The notes under the pieces are model-generated. The model saw only the letters and a list, made by a program, of their open reading frames with translations. It was not told the DNA's origin and ran no database searches. Below, piece by piece: positions 27,827 through 37,100 of a DNA stretch of 49,796 bases (its first letter is position 1; each line of letters starts with the position of its first letter). The translations under genes were made by a program, and so were the position numbers. Origin of the DNA: Achromobacter dolens (GTDB lineage: Bacteria > Pseudomonadota > Gammaproteobacteria > Burkholderiales > Burkholderiaceae_B); contig NZ_CADIJW010000043.1 of the NCBI RefSeq assembly GCF_902859745.1, positions 1 through 49,796 on the forward strand, written 5' to 3'.

Positions 27827-28981
27827 ATGGATATCGGAATACTGGGCGGTGGGATCGCCGGCCTGAGCGTGGCGCTCGCCCTGCATCGGTCGGGACATCG
27901 GCCGCGGGTCTACGAACGCGGCGCCGCGCCGGCCACGATGGGGGCCGGCGTGACGCTATGGCCCAATGCGGGTTGCGTGCTTGACCGGCTCGGGCTGCTG
28001 CCGGACGTCGCGGCGCTGGGGGGCAAGCCGGTGGCGATGCGCCGTTACGACCCCGCGGGCAATGCCCTGGGCGGACTCGACATCACCGCGCTGGATCGCC
28101 TGATGGGTTACCCGACCCATGCGATCCTGCGCCGCGACCTGCTGGCCGTGCTGCTGGCGCACACGGCGCGCGCCGGCATCACGGTCGAGTACGGCCATCG
28201 CGCGGTGGCGATCGAGCCGGGCGATGATGGCTGCGCCACGGCGCGGTTTGGCAATGGCGCCGCCATCCGGCCGGACCTGCTCATCGGCGCGGATGGCCGC
28301 ATGGAATCGGTGGCGCGTCGGTTCGTCACGGGCGACAACACGCCGGTGTACCAAGGGTTCGTGAACTGGATCGGCGTCGCGTCGGCGCCAGGCCTGGCCG
28401 ATGACATCGCCATCCAGGATTATTGGGGCGTTGGCGAGCGTTTCGGCTGCGTCGCGGTGCGGCGGGATCTGGTCTATTGGGCGGGCGCCCAGGTCCGGCC
28501 GCTGTCCGCCGCCGGGGAGGGGGCGGATCCGCGCGCGGAGGTTGCCGGCCTTTTCGCCGATTGGGCCGCGCCGGTCGCGCGCCTCATCCAGGCGACGCCC
28601 GCCGACGCCGTGCGCCTGATCGCCGTGCATGACCTGGACACGCCGGCGGTCTGGCATCGGGACAATGTGCTGCTGGTGGGCGATGCCGCGCACGCGCCGT
28701 TGCCGACCTCGGGCCAGGGCGCGTGTCAGGCGCTGGAGGATGCCTGGCACCTGGGCCAATGCCTGGCGGCCGGGCCGCGCGACCTGGAGGCGGCGCTGGC
28801 CGCCTTTACCGCGATCCGCCGGCCCAAGACCGCCGGCTTGACCGAGCTGGCCCGCGTCCATGCGCGCGGCCTGTTCGAGCGCGATCCGGAGATCTGCCGC
28901 CTGCGCGACCAGCAGGCCAGGGCGGCCGACCCGGCGGCGGCGCTACGAGGTTTGGCCAGCGCCTGGGGCGCAGGGCTGTGA
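27827..28981 (+). CDS. FAD-dependent monooxygenase (PHBH/salicylate hydroxylase type)
   Basis: The 384-residue class A flavoprotein monooxygenase has the FAD-binding GILGGGIAGLS at 4-14, a central DG motif (IGADGRMESVARR) and a C-terminal GD motif (LLVGDAAHAPLPTSGQGACQ). Such enzymes hydroxylate aromatic or heterocyclic substrates using NAD(P)H and oxygen. ATG at 27827 is preceded by AAGGA. It is alone on its strand and divergent from a LysR regulator, a common layout for an inducible single-step oxidation or detoxification gene. The substrate is not identifiable. Confidence 0.88.
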   Translation: MDIGILGGGIAGLSVALALHRSGHRPRVYERGAAPATMGAGVTLWPNAGCVLDRLGLLPDVAALGGKPVAMRRYDPAGNALGGLDITALDRLMGYPTHAILRRDLLAVLLAHTARAGITVEYGHRAVAIEPGDDGCATARFGNGAAIRPDLLIGADGRMESVARRFVTGDNTPVYQGFVNWIGVASAPGLADDIAIQDYWGVGERFGCVAVRRDLVYWAGAQVRPLSAAGEGADPRAEVAGLFADWAAPVARLIQATPADAVRLIAVHDLDTPAVWHRDNVLLVGDAAHAPLPTSGQGACQALEDAWHLGQCLAAGPRDLEAALAAFTAIRRPKTAGLTELARVHARGLFERDPEICRLRDQQARAADPAAALRGLASAWGAGL

Positions 28982-29051
28982 ACGGGGATAATACGGTTTT
29001 CCAGCCAGTTTCCGCCCCGGCGCGCGCCGGGCCGCTCATAGGGTTTCATCC

Positions 29052-29867
29052 ATGCAAGAAAATACCTCCGCCGCCGCGCTGATCGACGCGCTGCGCACCG
29101 ACCGCGCCGCGTTGCAGTTGTGGCAAACCGTGGCGCGCGAGTACCAGGGCAAGCATGCCGAGGTGCTGGCGCCGCTGGAGGTCACCGAGATCGAGCTAAA
29201 GGCCAGGCTGGTGCTCTGCTTCGACCATGCCGCCAGGCAGAAGGAGCTGACCAAGGCGGAACGTCAACTGGTGTCCGAGATCGCCGCGCAATTGGGGCAG
29301 GAGACGCTGTTCTCGATCCTGCTGGACGGCACGCCGGCCGAATGCGACGTCGAGCGCCTGAAGGCGGTCTACCGCAAGCACAGCGGTTCCGACATCGACG
29401 CCGAAGTGGCCGAGGAACGCGAGGCCGAGGCGGCCGAGATGGCCGAGATGACCGCCTCCGCGCAGGCCCAGGCAGACGCGCCCGCCACCGCCGCGACGTT
29501 CGCGCCGGACGCGCTGGCGCAGGCCGAGGCCTTGCTGGCGCTGGGGCCGGACGGGCTGGACGGCGTGGCCGAAGATAAGCTGGCGCTGGCCATTCCCGTG
29601 CTGCGGGAGCAACTGGCGGCCGTGAACCGCGAGCTGGCCGCGTTCGAACGCGACTTCAAGGCCGAATACCGCTTCGATCCGGAGCAGCCGATCGACCCGG
29701 CCGACCTGATGGAAGACCTGGACGCGGAAATCGCCGATGTGCAGGACTACATCGGCGAGCTGGAGTTCGAGCTGTCGCAGTTCGTCGACATGCAGCAGCT
29801 CAAGGCCTGGCTCAAGGCCATGAAGAAGCAACTGGAAGCGACCCGCCGGCGCGAAGCGCGCGGCTGA
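29052..29867 (+). CDS. Acidic coiled-coil protein of unknown function
   Basis: This 271-residue soluble protein has no signal peptide or membrane segment. Residues 1-110 are mainly helical (LIDALRTDRAALQLW, then a charged segment with KAERQLVSEIAAQLGQ, resembling a small helical-bundle domain). Residues 117-150 are an Ala/Glu-rich low-complexity linker. Residues 180-271 form a long heptad-like coiled coil ending in a basic tail (KAMKKQLEATRRREARG). I do not recognise the family. It stands alone between a monooxygenase gene and the convergent nnrS, 24 bases away. Codon use and GC match the neighbours, so it appears to be a native gene. Confidence 0.8.
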   Translation: MQENTSAAALIDALRTDRAALQLWQTVAREYQGKHAEVLAPLEVTEIELKARLVLCFDHAARQKELTKAERQLVSEIAAQLGQETLFSILLDGTPAECDVERLKAVYRKHSGSDIDAEVAEEREAEAAEMAEMTASAQAQADAPATAATFAPDALAQAEALLALGPDGLDGVAEDKLALAIPVLREQLAAVNRELAAFERDFKAEYRFDPEQPIDPADLMEDLDAEIADVQDYIGELEFELSQFVDMQQLKAWLKAMKKQLEATRRREARG

Positions 29868-29890
29868 TAAACGGGGCGGCCGCCCGCGCT

Positions 29891-31141
29891 TCAAGGCGCC
29901 CGGCGCGGCCCGGCGGGCACGATCTTCATCATCGGCGCCGCCGGCTTGGCCGCGGCGTCCGCGCGCGGCCGGATCATCCACGGCCAGAAGCGCCACAGGT
30001 ACAGGCCGAACCCCAGCGCCCAGGCGCCGGCCGACGCATGCAGCAAGCCCAGCGTGGCGCCGGTCGGCACCAGGGCGGCCAGGCGCAGCAGCGCCGCCAG
30101 GATCACCAGCGCATAGCTCAGCACCATGCTGCGGTCGGCGCGCAGCGGCCGCCCCAGGTGACCCATCGCCGTGCGCGTGGCCATGCCGATGATCAGCACC
30201 GAGAAACCGGCCACGCCCATGACGTGCGCCGGCCAGGCGGGCCGCGCCACGTAGCCGGCCAGTTGCGCCGCGCCCGCCAGCAGGCCGAGGCCCAGGCCCA
30301 GATAACCCACGTACAGGATCCAAAGCAGCGGCACGCGGCGCGCGGCCCACGGCTTCCAGGCCAACCACTGCGCCAGCGCCAGGATGCCGGTGACCGCGAG
30401 CAGCAGTGCGGCGGCACGCGGCGCCCCGGCCAGCAGGCCGGCAATCGCCAGCACGCCGGCGCCGAGCTGCCAATGGCCGCTGCGGGTGTGGGGCGGAATT
30501 TCCAGGCCCTGCACGGCCCGCTTGGCGAAGAACGGCAGCACCCGGCGCGCGATCAGCAGCGTCAGCACCGCCATCACCAAAAGGCCGGTGTTGAAGTAGC
30601 GCATCAGCGCCAGGTAATCGCCCGCCAGCGCGGCGCGCAGATACAGCGCGTGGGCCGCGGCCAGCGCCAGCAGCAGCAATGGCACGCCGTAGTTGCGGCG
30701 ATTGCGCGTGATCCAGACGGCGCGCGCCAGGGCAATGGCGGCGCACAGGAAGAACAGCAGGTCGGCCACGGCGGCGACGGTGAACGCCGTCATGCCGGGC
30801 GCCAGGTAGGCGCCGCGCGCCACCAGCCAGACCACACACAGCGCCGCCAGGGGAGCGCCGCGCAGCGGATTGCGGCCGGTCCAGTTGGCGCCGGCCGTCA
30901 GCAGGAAGCCGACCGCGATGGTGGCCACGAAGCCCCACAGCATCTCGTGGGCGTGCCACGGCATGGCGGTCAGCACGCCCGTCAGTCGGGCCGGCGCGAA
31001 CACCCATAGCAGCACCGACAGCAACGCCCAGGCGCAGCCAGCCAGGTACAGCGGGCGAAAGCCCATTTCGGTGAAGGCGCGCCAATTCGGCCGCGCGGCG
31101 CCGTCAGCGGCGGGTTCTTCCAGGGTGAGCAGGGTGGACAT
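29891..31141 (-). CDS. nnrS: NnrS family haem-copper membrane protein
   Basis: The 416-residue protein has about 12 membrane helices and NnrS family features: GFRPLYLAGCAWAL near the start, MPWHAHEMLWGF with clustered His, HVMGVAGFSVLIIGMATR in the third quarter. NnrS proteins contain haem and copper and protect against nitrosative stress by limiting iron-NO adducts, typically under NO-responsive control. ATG at 31141 has AAAGGTC upstream. It is divergent from narK and adjacent to the nitrate reductase genes, whose nitrite product leads to NO. A palindrome resembling an NsrR site lies 40-60 bases upstream. Confidence 0.93.
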   Translation of the reverse strand: MSTLLTLEEPAADGAARPNWRAFTEMGFRPLYLAGCAWALLSVLLWVFAPARLTGVLTAMPWHAHEMLWGFVATIAVGFLLTAGANWTGRNPLRGAPLAALCVVWLVARGAYLAPGMTAFTVAAVADLLFFLCAAIALARAVWITRNRRNYGVPLLLLALAAAHALYLRAALAGDYLALMRYFNTGLLVMAVLTLLIARRVLPFFAKRAVQGLEIPPHTRSGHWQLGAGVLAIAGLLAGAPRAAALLLAVTGILALAQWLAWKPWAARRVPLLWILYVGYLGLGLGLLAGAAQLAGYVARPAWPAHVMGVAGFSVLIIGMATRTAMGHLGRPLRADRSMVLSYALVILAALLRLAALVPTGATLGLLHASAGAWALGFGLYLWRFWPWMIRPRADAAAKPAAPMMKIVPAGPRRAP

Positions 31142-31177
31142 GATGACCTTTGACCAGTAGCCGGCGGGGTGATTTTG

Positions 31178-31200
31178 AATGTGTATTTGAAATACATATT
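31178..31200. promoter_or_regulatory. Likely NsrR box of nnrS
   Basis: TGTATTTGAAATACA (31182-31196) is a perfect palindrome around a central G, within a longer imperfect one. It matches the NsrR pattern of two ATGYATTT-like halves separated by one base. NsrR is the nitric-oxide-sensing repressor, and nnrS is a standard member of its regulon. Confidence 0.75.
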
Positions 31201-31235
31201 AATGCCTAAGAAGGCTTTCGGCCCATCGCGTGGAT

Positions 31236-31249
31236 TTGATCCCGCGCAA
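31236..31249. promoter_or_regulatory. FNR/ANR-like site between nnrS and narK
   Basis: TTGATCCCGCGCAA matches TTGAT-N4-ATCAA at eight of ten positions. Its centre is about 100 bases from the likely narK start site and about 100 bases from nnrS, so it is not in the usual -41.5 position for either gene. Confidence 0.45.
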
Positions 31250-31268
31250 ACGCGGCGGCTTTTCCGGG

Positions 31269-31340
31269 GTGACTAGTCACATCGGCACCGCCGATATGGT
31301 CGGCCGGCGAATGGTGGCGGTGGGCGCGGATGCCTAGGCT
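31269..31340 (+). promoter_or_regulatory. narK promoter with conserved three-part architecture
   Basis: A perfect palindrome GTGACTAGTCAC (31269-31280), 23 bases, then CCGGCGAATGGT (31304-31315), 18 bases, then C-TAGGCT (-10 candidate at 31335-31340). The same three elements recur with identical spacing upstream of narG. The translation start is 42 bases after the -10. The binding proteins are unknown; NarL, encoded downstream, is a candidate for one site although the classic NarL heptamer is not evident. Confidence 0.7.
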
Positions 31341-31381
31341 TGGGGCTGTCGTATTCCGTGTGCAAAAAAGCGAGAACCACC

Positions 31382-32641
31382 ATGGCATCAACCCACCCCT
31401 CGGCCAGCGCGCCCATGCGGGTCCTGGTATCCAGCACCTTCGCCTTCACCATCTGCTTCGCGGTATGGATGATCTTCGCGGTGCTGGGCATTCCCATCAA
31501 GACACAGCTTGGCCTGTCCGAGACCGAATTCGGCCTGCTGGCCGCCATGCCGGTGCTGACCGGTTCCCTGGTGCGCGTGCCGCTGGGCATCTGGACCGAC
31601 CGCTACGGCGGCCGGCCGGTGTTCTTCGTGCTGATGCTGCTGGCGGTGGTGCCGATCTGGCTGCTGTCCTACGCCACCGAGTACTGGCAATTCCTGGTGC
31701 TGGCGCTGTTCGTGGGCCTGACTGGCGGCTCGTTCTCGGTCGGCACGCCCTACGTGGCGCGCTGGTTTCCGCGCAACAAGCAGGGCCTGGCCATGGGCGT
31801 GTTCGGCGCCGGCAATTCGGGCTCGGCCATCACCAAGTTCGTGGCGCCGGCGCTGATCGCCGCCGCCGGCGGCGCCTGGGTGATCGTGCCGCAGGTGTAC
31901 GCGGTGGCCCTGCTGGTGACGGCGATCCTGTTCTGGCTGTTCTCGGCCTCGGATCCGTCGCACCGGGTGGCCGGCGGCGCCAGCCTGAAGGCGCAATTCG
32001 CGATGCTGAAGGACCCGCGCGTGTGGCGCTACTGCCAGTACTACTCGGTGGTGTTCGGCGGCTACGTGGCGCTGGCGCTCTGGATGACCAAGTACTACAT
32101 CGGCGAATACGGTTTCGACATGAAGCTGGCGGCGCTGCTGGCCGCGTGCTTCTCGCTGCCGGGCGGCGTGCTGCGCGCCATGGGCGGCTGGATCTCGGAC
32201 CGCTACGGCGCCTACAAGACCACCTGGTGGGTGATGTGGGTGTGCTGGGTGGCGTTCTTCATCCTGAGCTATCCGCAGACCCACTTCACGGTCATGACCA
32301 CCGGCGGCCCGCGCCAGTTCGACATCGCCCTGGGCCCGACCAGCTTCACCATCCTGCTGTTCATCGTCGGCATCGCCATGGCGATTGGCAAGGCCTCGGT
32401 CTTCAAGTTCATCTCGGATGAGTTCGGCCAGAACATCGGCGCGGTCTCGGGCATCGTCGGCCTGGCCGGCGGCCTGGGCGGCTTCATCCTGCCGATCCTG
32501 TTCGGCGTGCTGCTCGACCTGACCGGCGTGCGCTCCAGCGCCTTCATGCTGCTGTACGGCACGGTCTGCGTCTCGCTCATCTTCATGCATTTCAGTTTCC
32601 GGCCCGAAAGCGCCGCCACCGCGCGGCGCCAAGCCGCCTGA
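31382..32641 (+). CDS. narK: NarK-type nitrate transporter (first copy)
   Basis: The 419-residue major facilitator protein has 12 membrane helices. Conserved nitrate-porter features are present: GLLAAMPVLTGSLVRVPLGI with the helix-2 Arg, GLTGGSFSVGTPYVARWF and GNSGSAITKF (a nitrate signature), and GGVLRAMGGWISDRYGA with the helix-8 Arg. NarK1-type proteins are nitrate/proton symporters. ATG at 31382 with GAGAA upstream; earlier in-frame codons extend into the promoter. A second, different NarK follows 19 bases downstream. The pair resembles NarK1-NarK2 of denitrifiers, sometimes found fused. Confidence 0.95.
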   Translation: MASTHPSASAPMRVLVSSTFAFTICFAVWMIFAVLGIPIKTQLGLSETEFGLLAAMPVLTGSLVRVPLGIWTDRYGGRPVFFVLMLLAVVPIWLLSYATEYWQFLVLALFVGLTGGSFSVGTPYVARWFPRNKQGLAMGVFGAGNSGSAITKFVAPALIAAAGGAWVIVPQVYAVALLVTAILFWLFSASDPSHRVAGGASLKAQFAMLKDPRVWRYCQYYSVVFGGYVALALWMTKYYIGEYGFDMKLAALLAACFSLPGGVLRAMGGWISDRYGAYKTTWWVMWVCWVAFFILSYPQTHFTVMTTGGPRQFDIALGPTSFTILLFIVGIAMAIGKASVFKFISDEFGQNIGAVSGIVGLAGGLGGFILPILFGVLLDLTGVRSSAFMLLYGTVCVSLIFMHFSFRPESAATARRQAA

Positions 32642-32660
32642 TCCCCACCGGAGAACACCT

Positions 32661-34046
32661 ATGTCTTCCCATGTCCTGGCGCGCTGGGAGCCGGAAAACC
32701 CCGGCTTCTGGAAACAGACCGGCGCCCGCATCGCCAACCGCAACCTGTGGATTTCCATTCCCGCGCTGATGCTGGCGTTCAGCATCTGGATGCTGTGGAG
32801 CGTGGTGGTGGTCAACCTCGACCGCGCCGGCTTCATGCTGTCCAAGAACCAGCTGTTCTGGCTGACCGCGCTGCCGGCGCTGTCGGGCGCCACGCTGCGC
32901 ATCTTCTATTCGTTCCTGGTGCCGGTGTTCGGCGGCCGCAAGTGGACCGCGATCTCGACCGCCTCGCTGCTGATCCCGGCGCTGGGCATGGGCTTCGCGC
33001 TGCGCGACCCGACCACCTCGTTCCCGACGCTGCTGATCCTGGCGCTGCTGTGCGGCCTGGGGGGCGGCAACTTCAGCTCCAGCATGGCCAACATCAGCTT
33101 CTTCTTTCCCAAGGACAAGAAGGGCCTGGCCACGGGCCTTAACGCGGGCATCGGCAACCTCGGCGTGTCGCTGGTGCAGTTCGTGGTGCCGGTGGTGATC
33201 TCGATGGGCGTGTTCGGCGCGCTGGGCGGCGAGCCGCAGGCGATTACCGCCGGCGGTGTCCAGCGCAGCCTGTGGCTGCAGAACGCCGGCTTCATCTGGG
33301 TCATTCCCATCGCGCTGGCCTCGCTGGCGGCCTGGTTCGGCATGAACGACATCGCCGACGCGCGCGCCTCGTTCGCCGACCAGGCGGTGATCTTCAAGCG
33401 CAAGCACAACTGGCTGATGTGCTGGCTGTACGTGGGCACCTTCGGCTCGTTCATCGGTTTCTCGGCGGGCTTTGCCATGCTGACCAAGACGCTGTTCCCG
33501 CAGGTCGACCCGACCACCTATGCCTTCCTGGGCCCGCTGGTCGGCTCGCTGACCCGTCCCGTGGGCGGCTGGGTCTCGGACAAGCTGGGCGGGGCGCGGG
33601 TCACGCTGTTCACCTTCATCGGCATGATCGCCGCGGTGCTGGGCGTGGTGATGTTCCTGCCGCTGAACGGGCAGGGCGGCGACTTCAACGGCTTCCTGGC
33701 CATGTTCATCGTGCTGTTCGCGCTGACCGGCGTGGGCAACGGCTCGACCTTCCGCATGATCCCGGTGATCTTCCTGCGCGAGCGCACCCAGGCCGCGCAC
33801 GGCAAGGGCGCGGCCGCGCAGAAGCAGGCCCTGACCGACGCGGCGCGCGAATCGGCCGCGGTGCTGGGCTTTTCCGGCGCCATCGGCGCCTATGGCGGCT
33901 TTTTCATCCCGCGCAGCTTCGGCACCTCGCTGGAGCTGACCGGCAGCGCCCAGGCGGCCCTGTATTGCTTCATCGGCTTCTACGCCACCTGCGTGCTGAT
34001 CACCTGGTGGTACTACGCGCGCCGCAACGCGCCGGTGCCCTGCTGA
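32661..34046 (+). CDS. narK: NarK-type nitrate/nitrite antiporter (second copy)
   Basis: The 461-residue second NarK protein has 12 membrane helices and a longer insert between helices. Signature motifs are GGGNFSSSMANISFFFPKDK, LNAGIGNLGVSLVQF, and GSLTRPVGGWVSDKLGG. NarK2-type proteins exchange cytoplasmic nitrite for nitrate, supporting NarG with its active site inside the cell. ATG at 32661 has ACCGGAGAAC upstream. It is probably cotranscribed with the first copy. narG, 148 bases further on, has its own promoter, so the transporters and the reductase can be transcribed separately. Confidence 0.95.
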   Translation: MSSHVLARWEPENPGFWKQTGARIANRNLWISIPALMLAFSIWMLWSVVVVNLDRAGFMLSKNQLFWLTALPALSGATLRIFYSFLVPVFGGRKWTAISTASLLIPALGMGFALRDPTTSFPTLLILALLCGLGGGNFSSSMANISFFFPKDKKGLATGLNAGIGNLGVSLVQFVVPVVISMGVFGALGGEPQAITAGGVQRSLWLQNAGFIWVIPIALASLAAWFGMNDIADARASFADQAVIFKRKHNWLMCWLYVGTFGSFIGFSAGFAMLTKTLFPQVDPTTYAFLGPLVGSLTRPVGGWVSDKLGGARVTLFTFIGMIAAVLGVVMFLPLNGQGGDFNGFLAMFIVLFALTGVGNGSTFRMIPVIFLRERTQAAHGKGAAAQKQALTDAARESAAVLGFSGAIGAYGGFFIPRSFGTSLELTGSAQAALYCFIGFYATCVLITWWYYARRNAPVPC

Positions 34047-34062
34047 AGCGGGGCTGGCCGGG

Positions 34063-34134
34063 GTGACTAGTCACTCTGCCGCGCCCGCCCTGTGCCACCG
34101 GCGAATGGTCGGCGCGGCGGGCGACCACTAAAGT
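34063..34134 (+). promoter_or_regulatory. narG promoter with the same three-part architecture as narK
   Basis: GTGACTAGTCAC (34063-34074), 23 bases, CCGGCGAATGGT (34098-34109), 18 bases, then C-TAAAGT (-10 candidate 34129-34134). All distances equal those at narK, while the filler bases differ. This gives a predicted start near 34141 and a leader of about 54 bases. Confidence 0.75.
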
Positions 34135-34160
34135 GATTTTGACAGCACGGATTGCAGTAC

Positions 34161-34179
34161 GCGCCGGCCGCGCCGGCGC
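34161..34179 (+). other. GC hairpin in the narG leader
   Basis: GCGCCGGC (34161-34168) pairs with GCCGGCGC (34172-34179) across a three-base loop. It ends three bases before the GGAG ribosome binding site of narG and could shape translation or mRNA stability. Confidence 0.5.
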
Positions 34180-34194
34180 TCTTGGAGAAACGCA

Positions 34195-37100
34195 ATGAGT
34201 CATTTTCTGGACCGGTTGAAGTTCATGTCGCGGGTGAAATCCACCTACGCGGACGGTCACGGGGCAGTGGTCAATGAAGACCGCAAGTGGGAAAACGCCT
34301 ATCGCGCCCGCTGGCAGCACGACAAGGTGGTGCGCTCGACCCACGGGGTCAACTGCACCGGCTCGTGCTCGTGGAAGGTCTACGTCAAGAACGGCCTGAT
34401 CACCTGGGAGACCCAGCAGACCGACTACCCGCGCACGCGGCCGGACCTGCCCAACCACGAGCCGCGCGGCTGTCCGCGTGGCGCGTCCTATAGCTGGTAC
34501 GTCTATTCGGCGCAGCGCGTGAAGTACCCGATGATGCGCGGCCGCCTGATGGAAATGTGGCGCGAGGCGCGCAAGACCATGGACCCGATCGCGGCCTGGG
34601 AATGGATCAGCCAGGACCCGGCGCGCGCCAGACGCTACAAGTCGGTGCGCGGGCTGGGCGGCTTCGTGCGCACGGACTGGGACACGGCCACCGAGATGAT
34701 CGCCGCCGCCAACGCCTACACCATCAAGAAGTTCGGCCCCGACCGCCTGATCGGCTTTTCGCCGATTCCCGCCATGTCGATGGTCAGCTACGCCGCCGGC
34801 GCCCGCTACCTGAGCCTGCTGGGCGGCGCCTGCCTGAGCTTCTACGACTGGTACTGCGACCTGCCGCCGGCCAGCCCGCAGATCTGGGGCGAGCAGACCG
34901 ACGTGCCGGAATCGGCCGACTGGTACAACTCGACCTACCTGATGGTGTGGGGCTCGAACGTGCCGCAGACCCGCACGCCCGACGCCCACTTCTACACCGA
35001 GGTCCGCTACAAGGGCACCAAGACGGTGGCGGTGTCCAGCGACTTCGGCGAAATGGTCAAGTTCGGCGACATCTGGCTGGCGCCCAAGCAGGGCACCGAC
35101 GCCGCGCTGGCGATGGCCATGGGCCACGTCATCCTCAAGGAATTCCACTTGTCAGGCGCCTCGGCCTATTTCCGCGACTACGTGCGGCGCTACACCGACA
35201 TGCCGATGCTGGTCCTGCTCAAGGAGCGCGACGGCTTTTATGCGCCCGACCATTTCCTGCGCGCCTCGCAGCTTGACGGCGCGCTGGGCGAGCAGAACAA
35301 CCCCGACTGGAAGACGCTGGTATTCGACGAAACCAGCGGCGACCTGGTGGCGCCCAATGGCAGCATCGGCTTTCGCTGGGGCGAGGGCGCGGTCAACGGC
35401 GGCGAGAAGGTCGGCCGCTGGAACCTGGAAGCGCGCGACGGCGGCAGCGGCCGCGCCATCGAGCCGCGCCTGAGCCTGCTGGAAGGCGCGGATGCCGTGG
35501 TCGGCGTGGGTTTCCCGTACTTCGGCGCCGAGCACGACGAACTGCTGGTGCGCAACGTGCCGGCGCGCCGCATCCGCCTCGCCGATGGCAGCGAGGCCCT
35601 GGCGGCCACGGTGTACGACCTGCAGATGGCCAACTACGGCCTGGATCGCGGCCTGGGCGGCGGCAACGTGGCCGCGTCCTATGACGACGACGTGCCCTAC
35701 ACCCCGGCCTGGCAGGAAAAGCACACCGGCGTGCCGCGCGCGCAGGTGATCCAGGTGGCGCGCGAGTTCGCCCAGAACGCCCACGACACCGAGGGCAAGT
35801 CGATGGTCATCGTCGGCGCCGGCCTGAACCACTGGTACCACATGGACATGATTTACCGCGGCATCATCAACATGTTGATGATGTGCGGCTGCGTCGGCAA
35901 GAGCGGCGGCGGCTGGGCCCATTACGTGGGCCAGGAAAAGCTGCGGCCGCAGTTCGGCTGGGCGCCGCTGGCGTTCGCCTCCGACTGGGTGCGCCCGCCG
36001 CGCCAGATGAACGGCACCTCGTTCTTCTACGCCCATACCAGCCAGTGGCGCCATGAAAAGCTCAACGTACAGGAAGTGCTGGGCCCGACCGCCGACCGCG
36101 GTCGCTATGGCGACCTCAGCATGATCGACCTGAACGCCCGCGCCGAGCGCATGGGCTGGCTGCCGTCGGCGCCGCAGTTGCGCACCAATCCGCTGGACCT
36201 GACCGCGCAGGCCGAAGCTGCCGGCAAGGACCCGGTGGCGCACGCCGTCGAGCAGCTCAAGTCCGGCGAACTGCGCATGTCCTGCGAAGACCCGGACGAT
36301 CCCGCCAACTTCCCGCGCAACATGTTCGTGTGGCGCTCGAACATCCTGGGCTCCAGCGGCAAGGGCCACGAGTACTTCCTGAAGTACCTGCTGGGCACGC
36401 AGAACGCCGTCTTCGGCGACGAGGCCGACGCCATCAAGCCGGTCGAAGTCAATTACCAGGAAGACGCGGCCGAGGGCAAGCTCGACCTGCTGACGGTGCT
36501 GGACTTCCGCATGAGCACCACCTGCCTGTACGGCGACATCGTGCTGCCGACGGCCACCTGGTACGAGAAGGACGACCTCAACACGTCCGACATGCACCCC
36601 TTCATCCACCCGCTGAGCGAAGCGGTGCAGCCGCTCTGGGAAAGCAAGACCGACTGGGAGATCTACAAGCTGCTGGCCAGGAAGTTCAGCGACATCGGCG
36701 GCCCCTACCTGGGCAAGCGCCGCGACCTGGTGCTGACGCCGCTGATGCATGACACCCCGGGGGAACTGGGCCAGGCCTTCGAACCCAGGGACTGGAAGCT
36801 GGGCGAATGCGACCTGGTGCCGGGCAAGACCGCGCCCAACATGACCGTGGTCGAGCGCGACTACAACGACATCTACCGCAAGTTCACCTCGGTCGGTCCG
36901 CTGCTGGACAAGCTGGGCAACGGCGGCAAGGGCATCAACTGGAACACCGAGCATGAAGTCGGCGAGCTGGCCGGCATCAACGAGCGCGTGGCCGAAGCTG
37001 GCGTGAGCCAGGGCCGTCCGCGGCTGGACAGCGCCATCGACGCCGCCGAAATGATCCTGACCTTCGCGCCCGAGACCAATGGCCACGTGTCGGTCAAGGC

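Noticed and set aside
31236-31249. FNR-like site as the direct activator of narK
   Set aside because: Its distance to the likely -10 is about 90 bases instead of the activating 41.5 position; kept only as a low-confidence site.
31269-31280. GTGACTAGTCAC as a CRP/FNR site
   Set aside because: CRP and FNR sites have TGA-N6-TCA; here the spacer is four bases, so the geometry is wrong.
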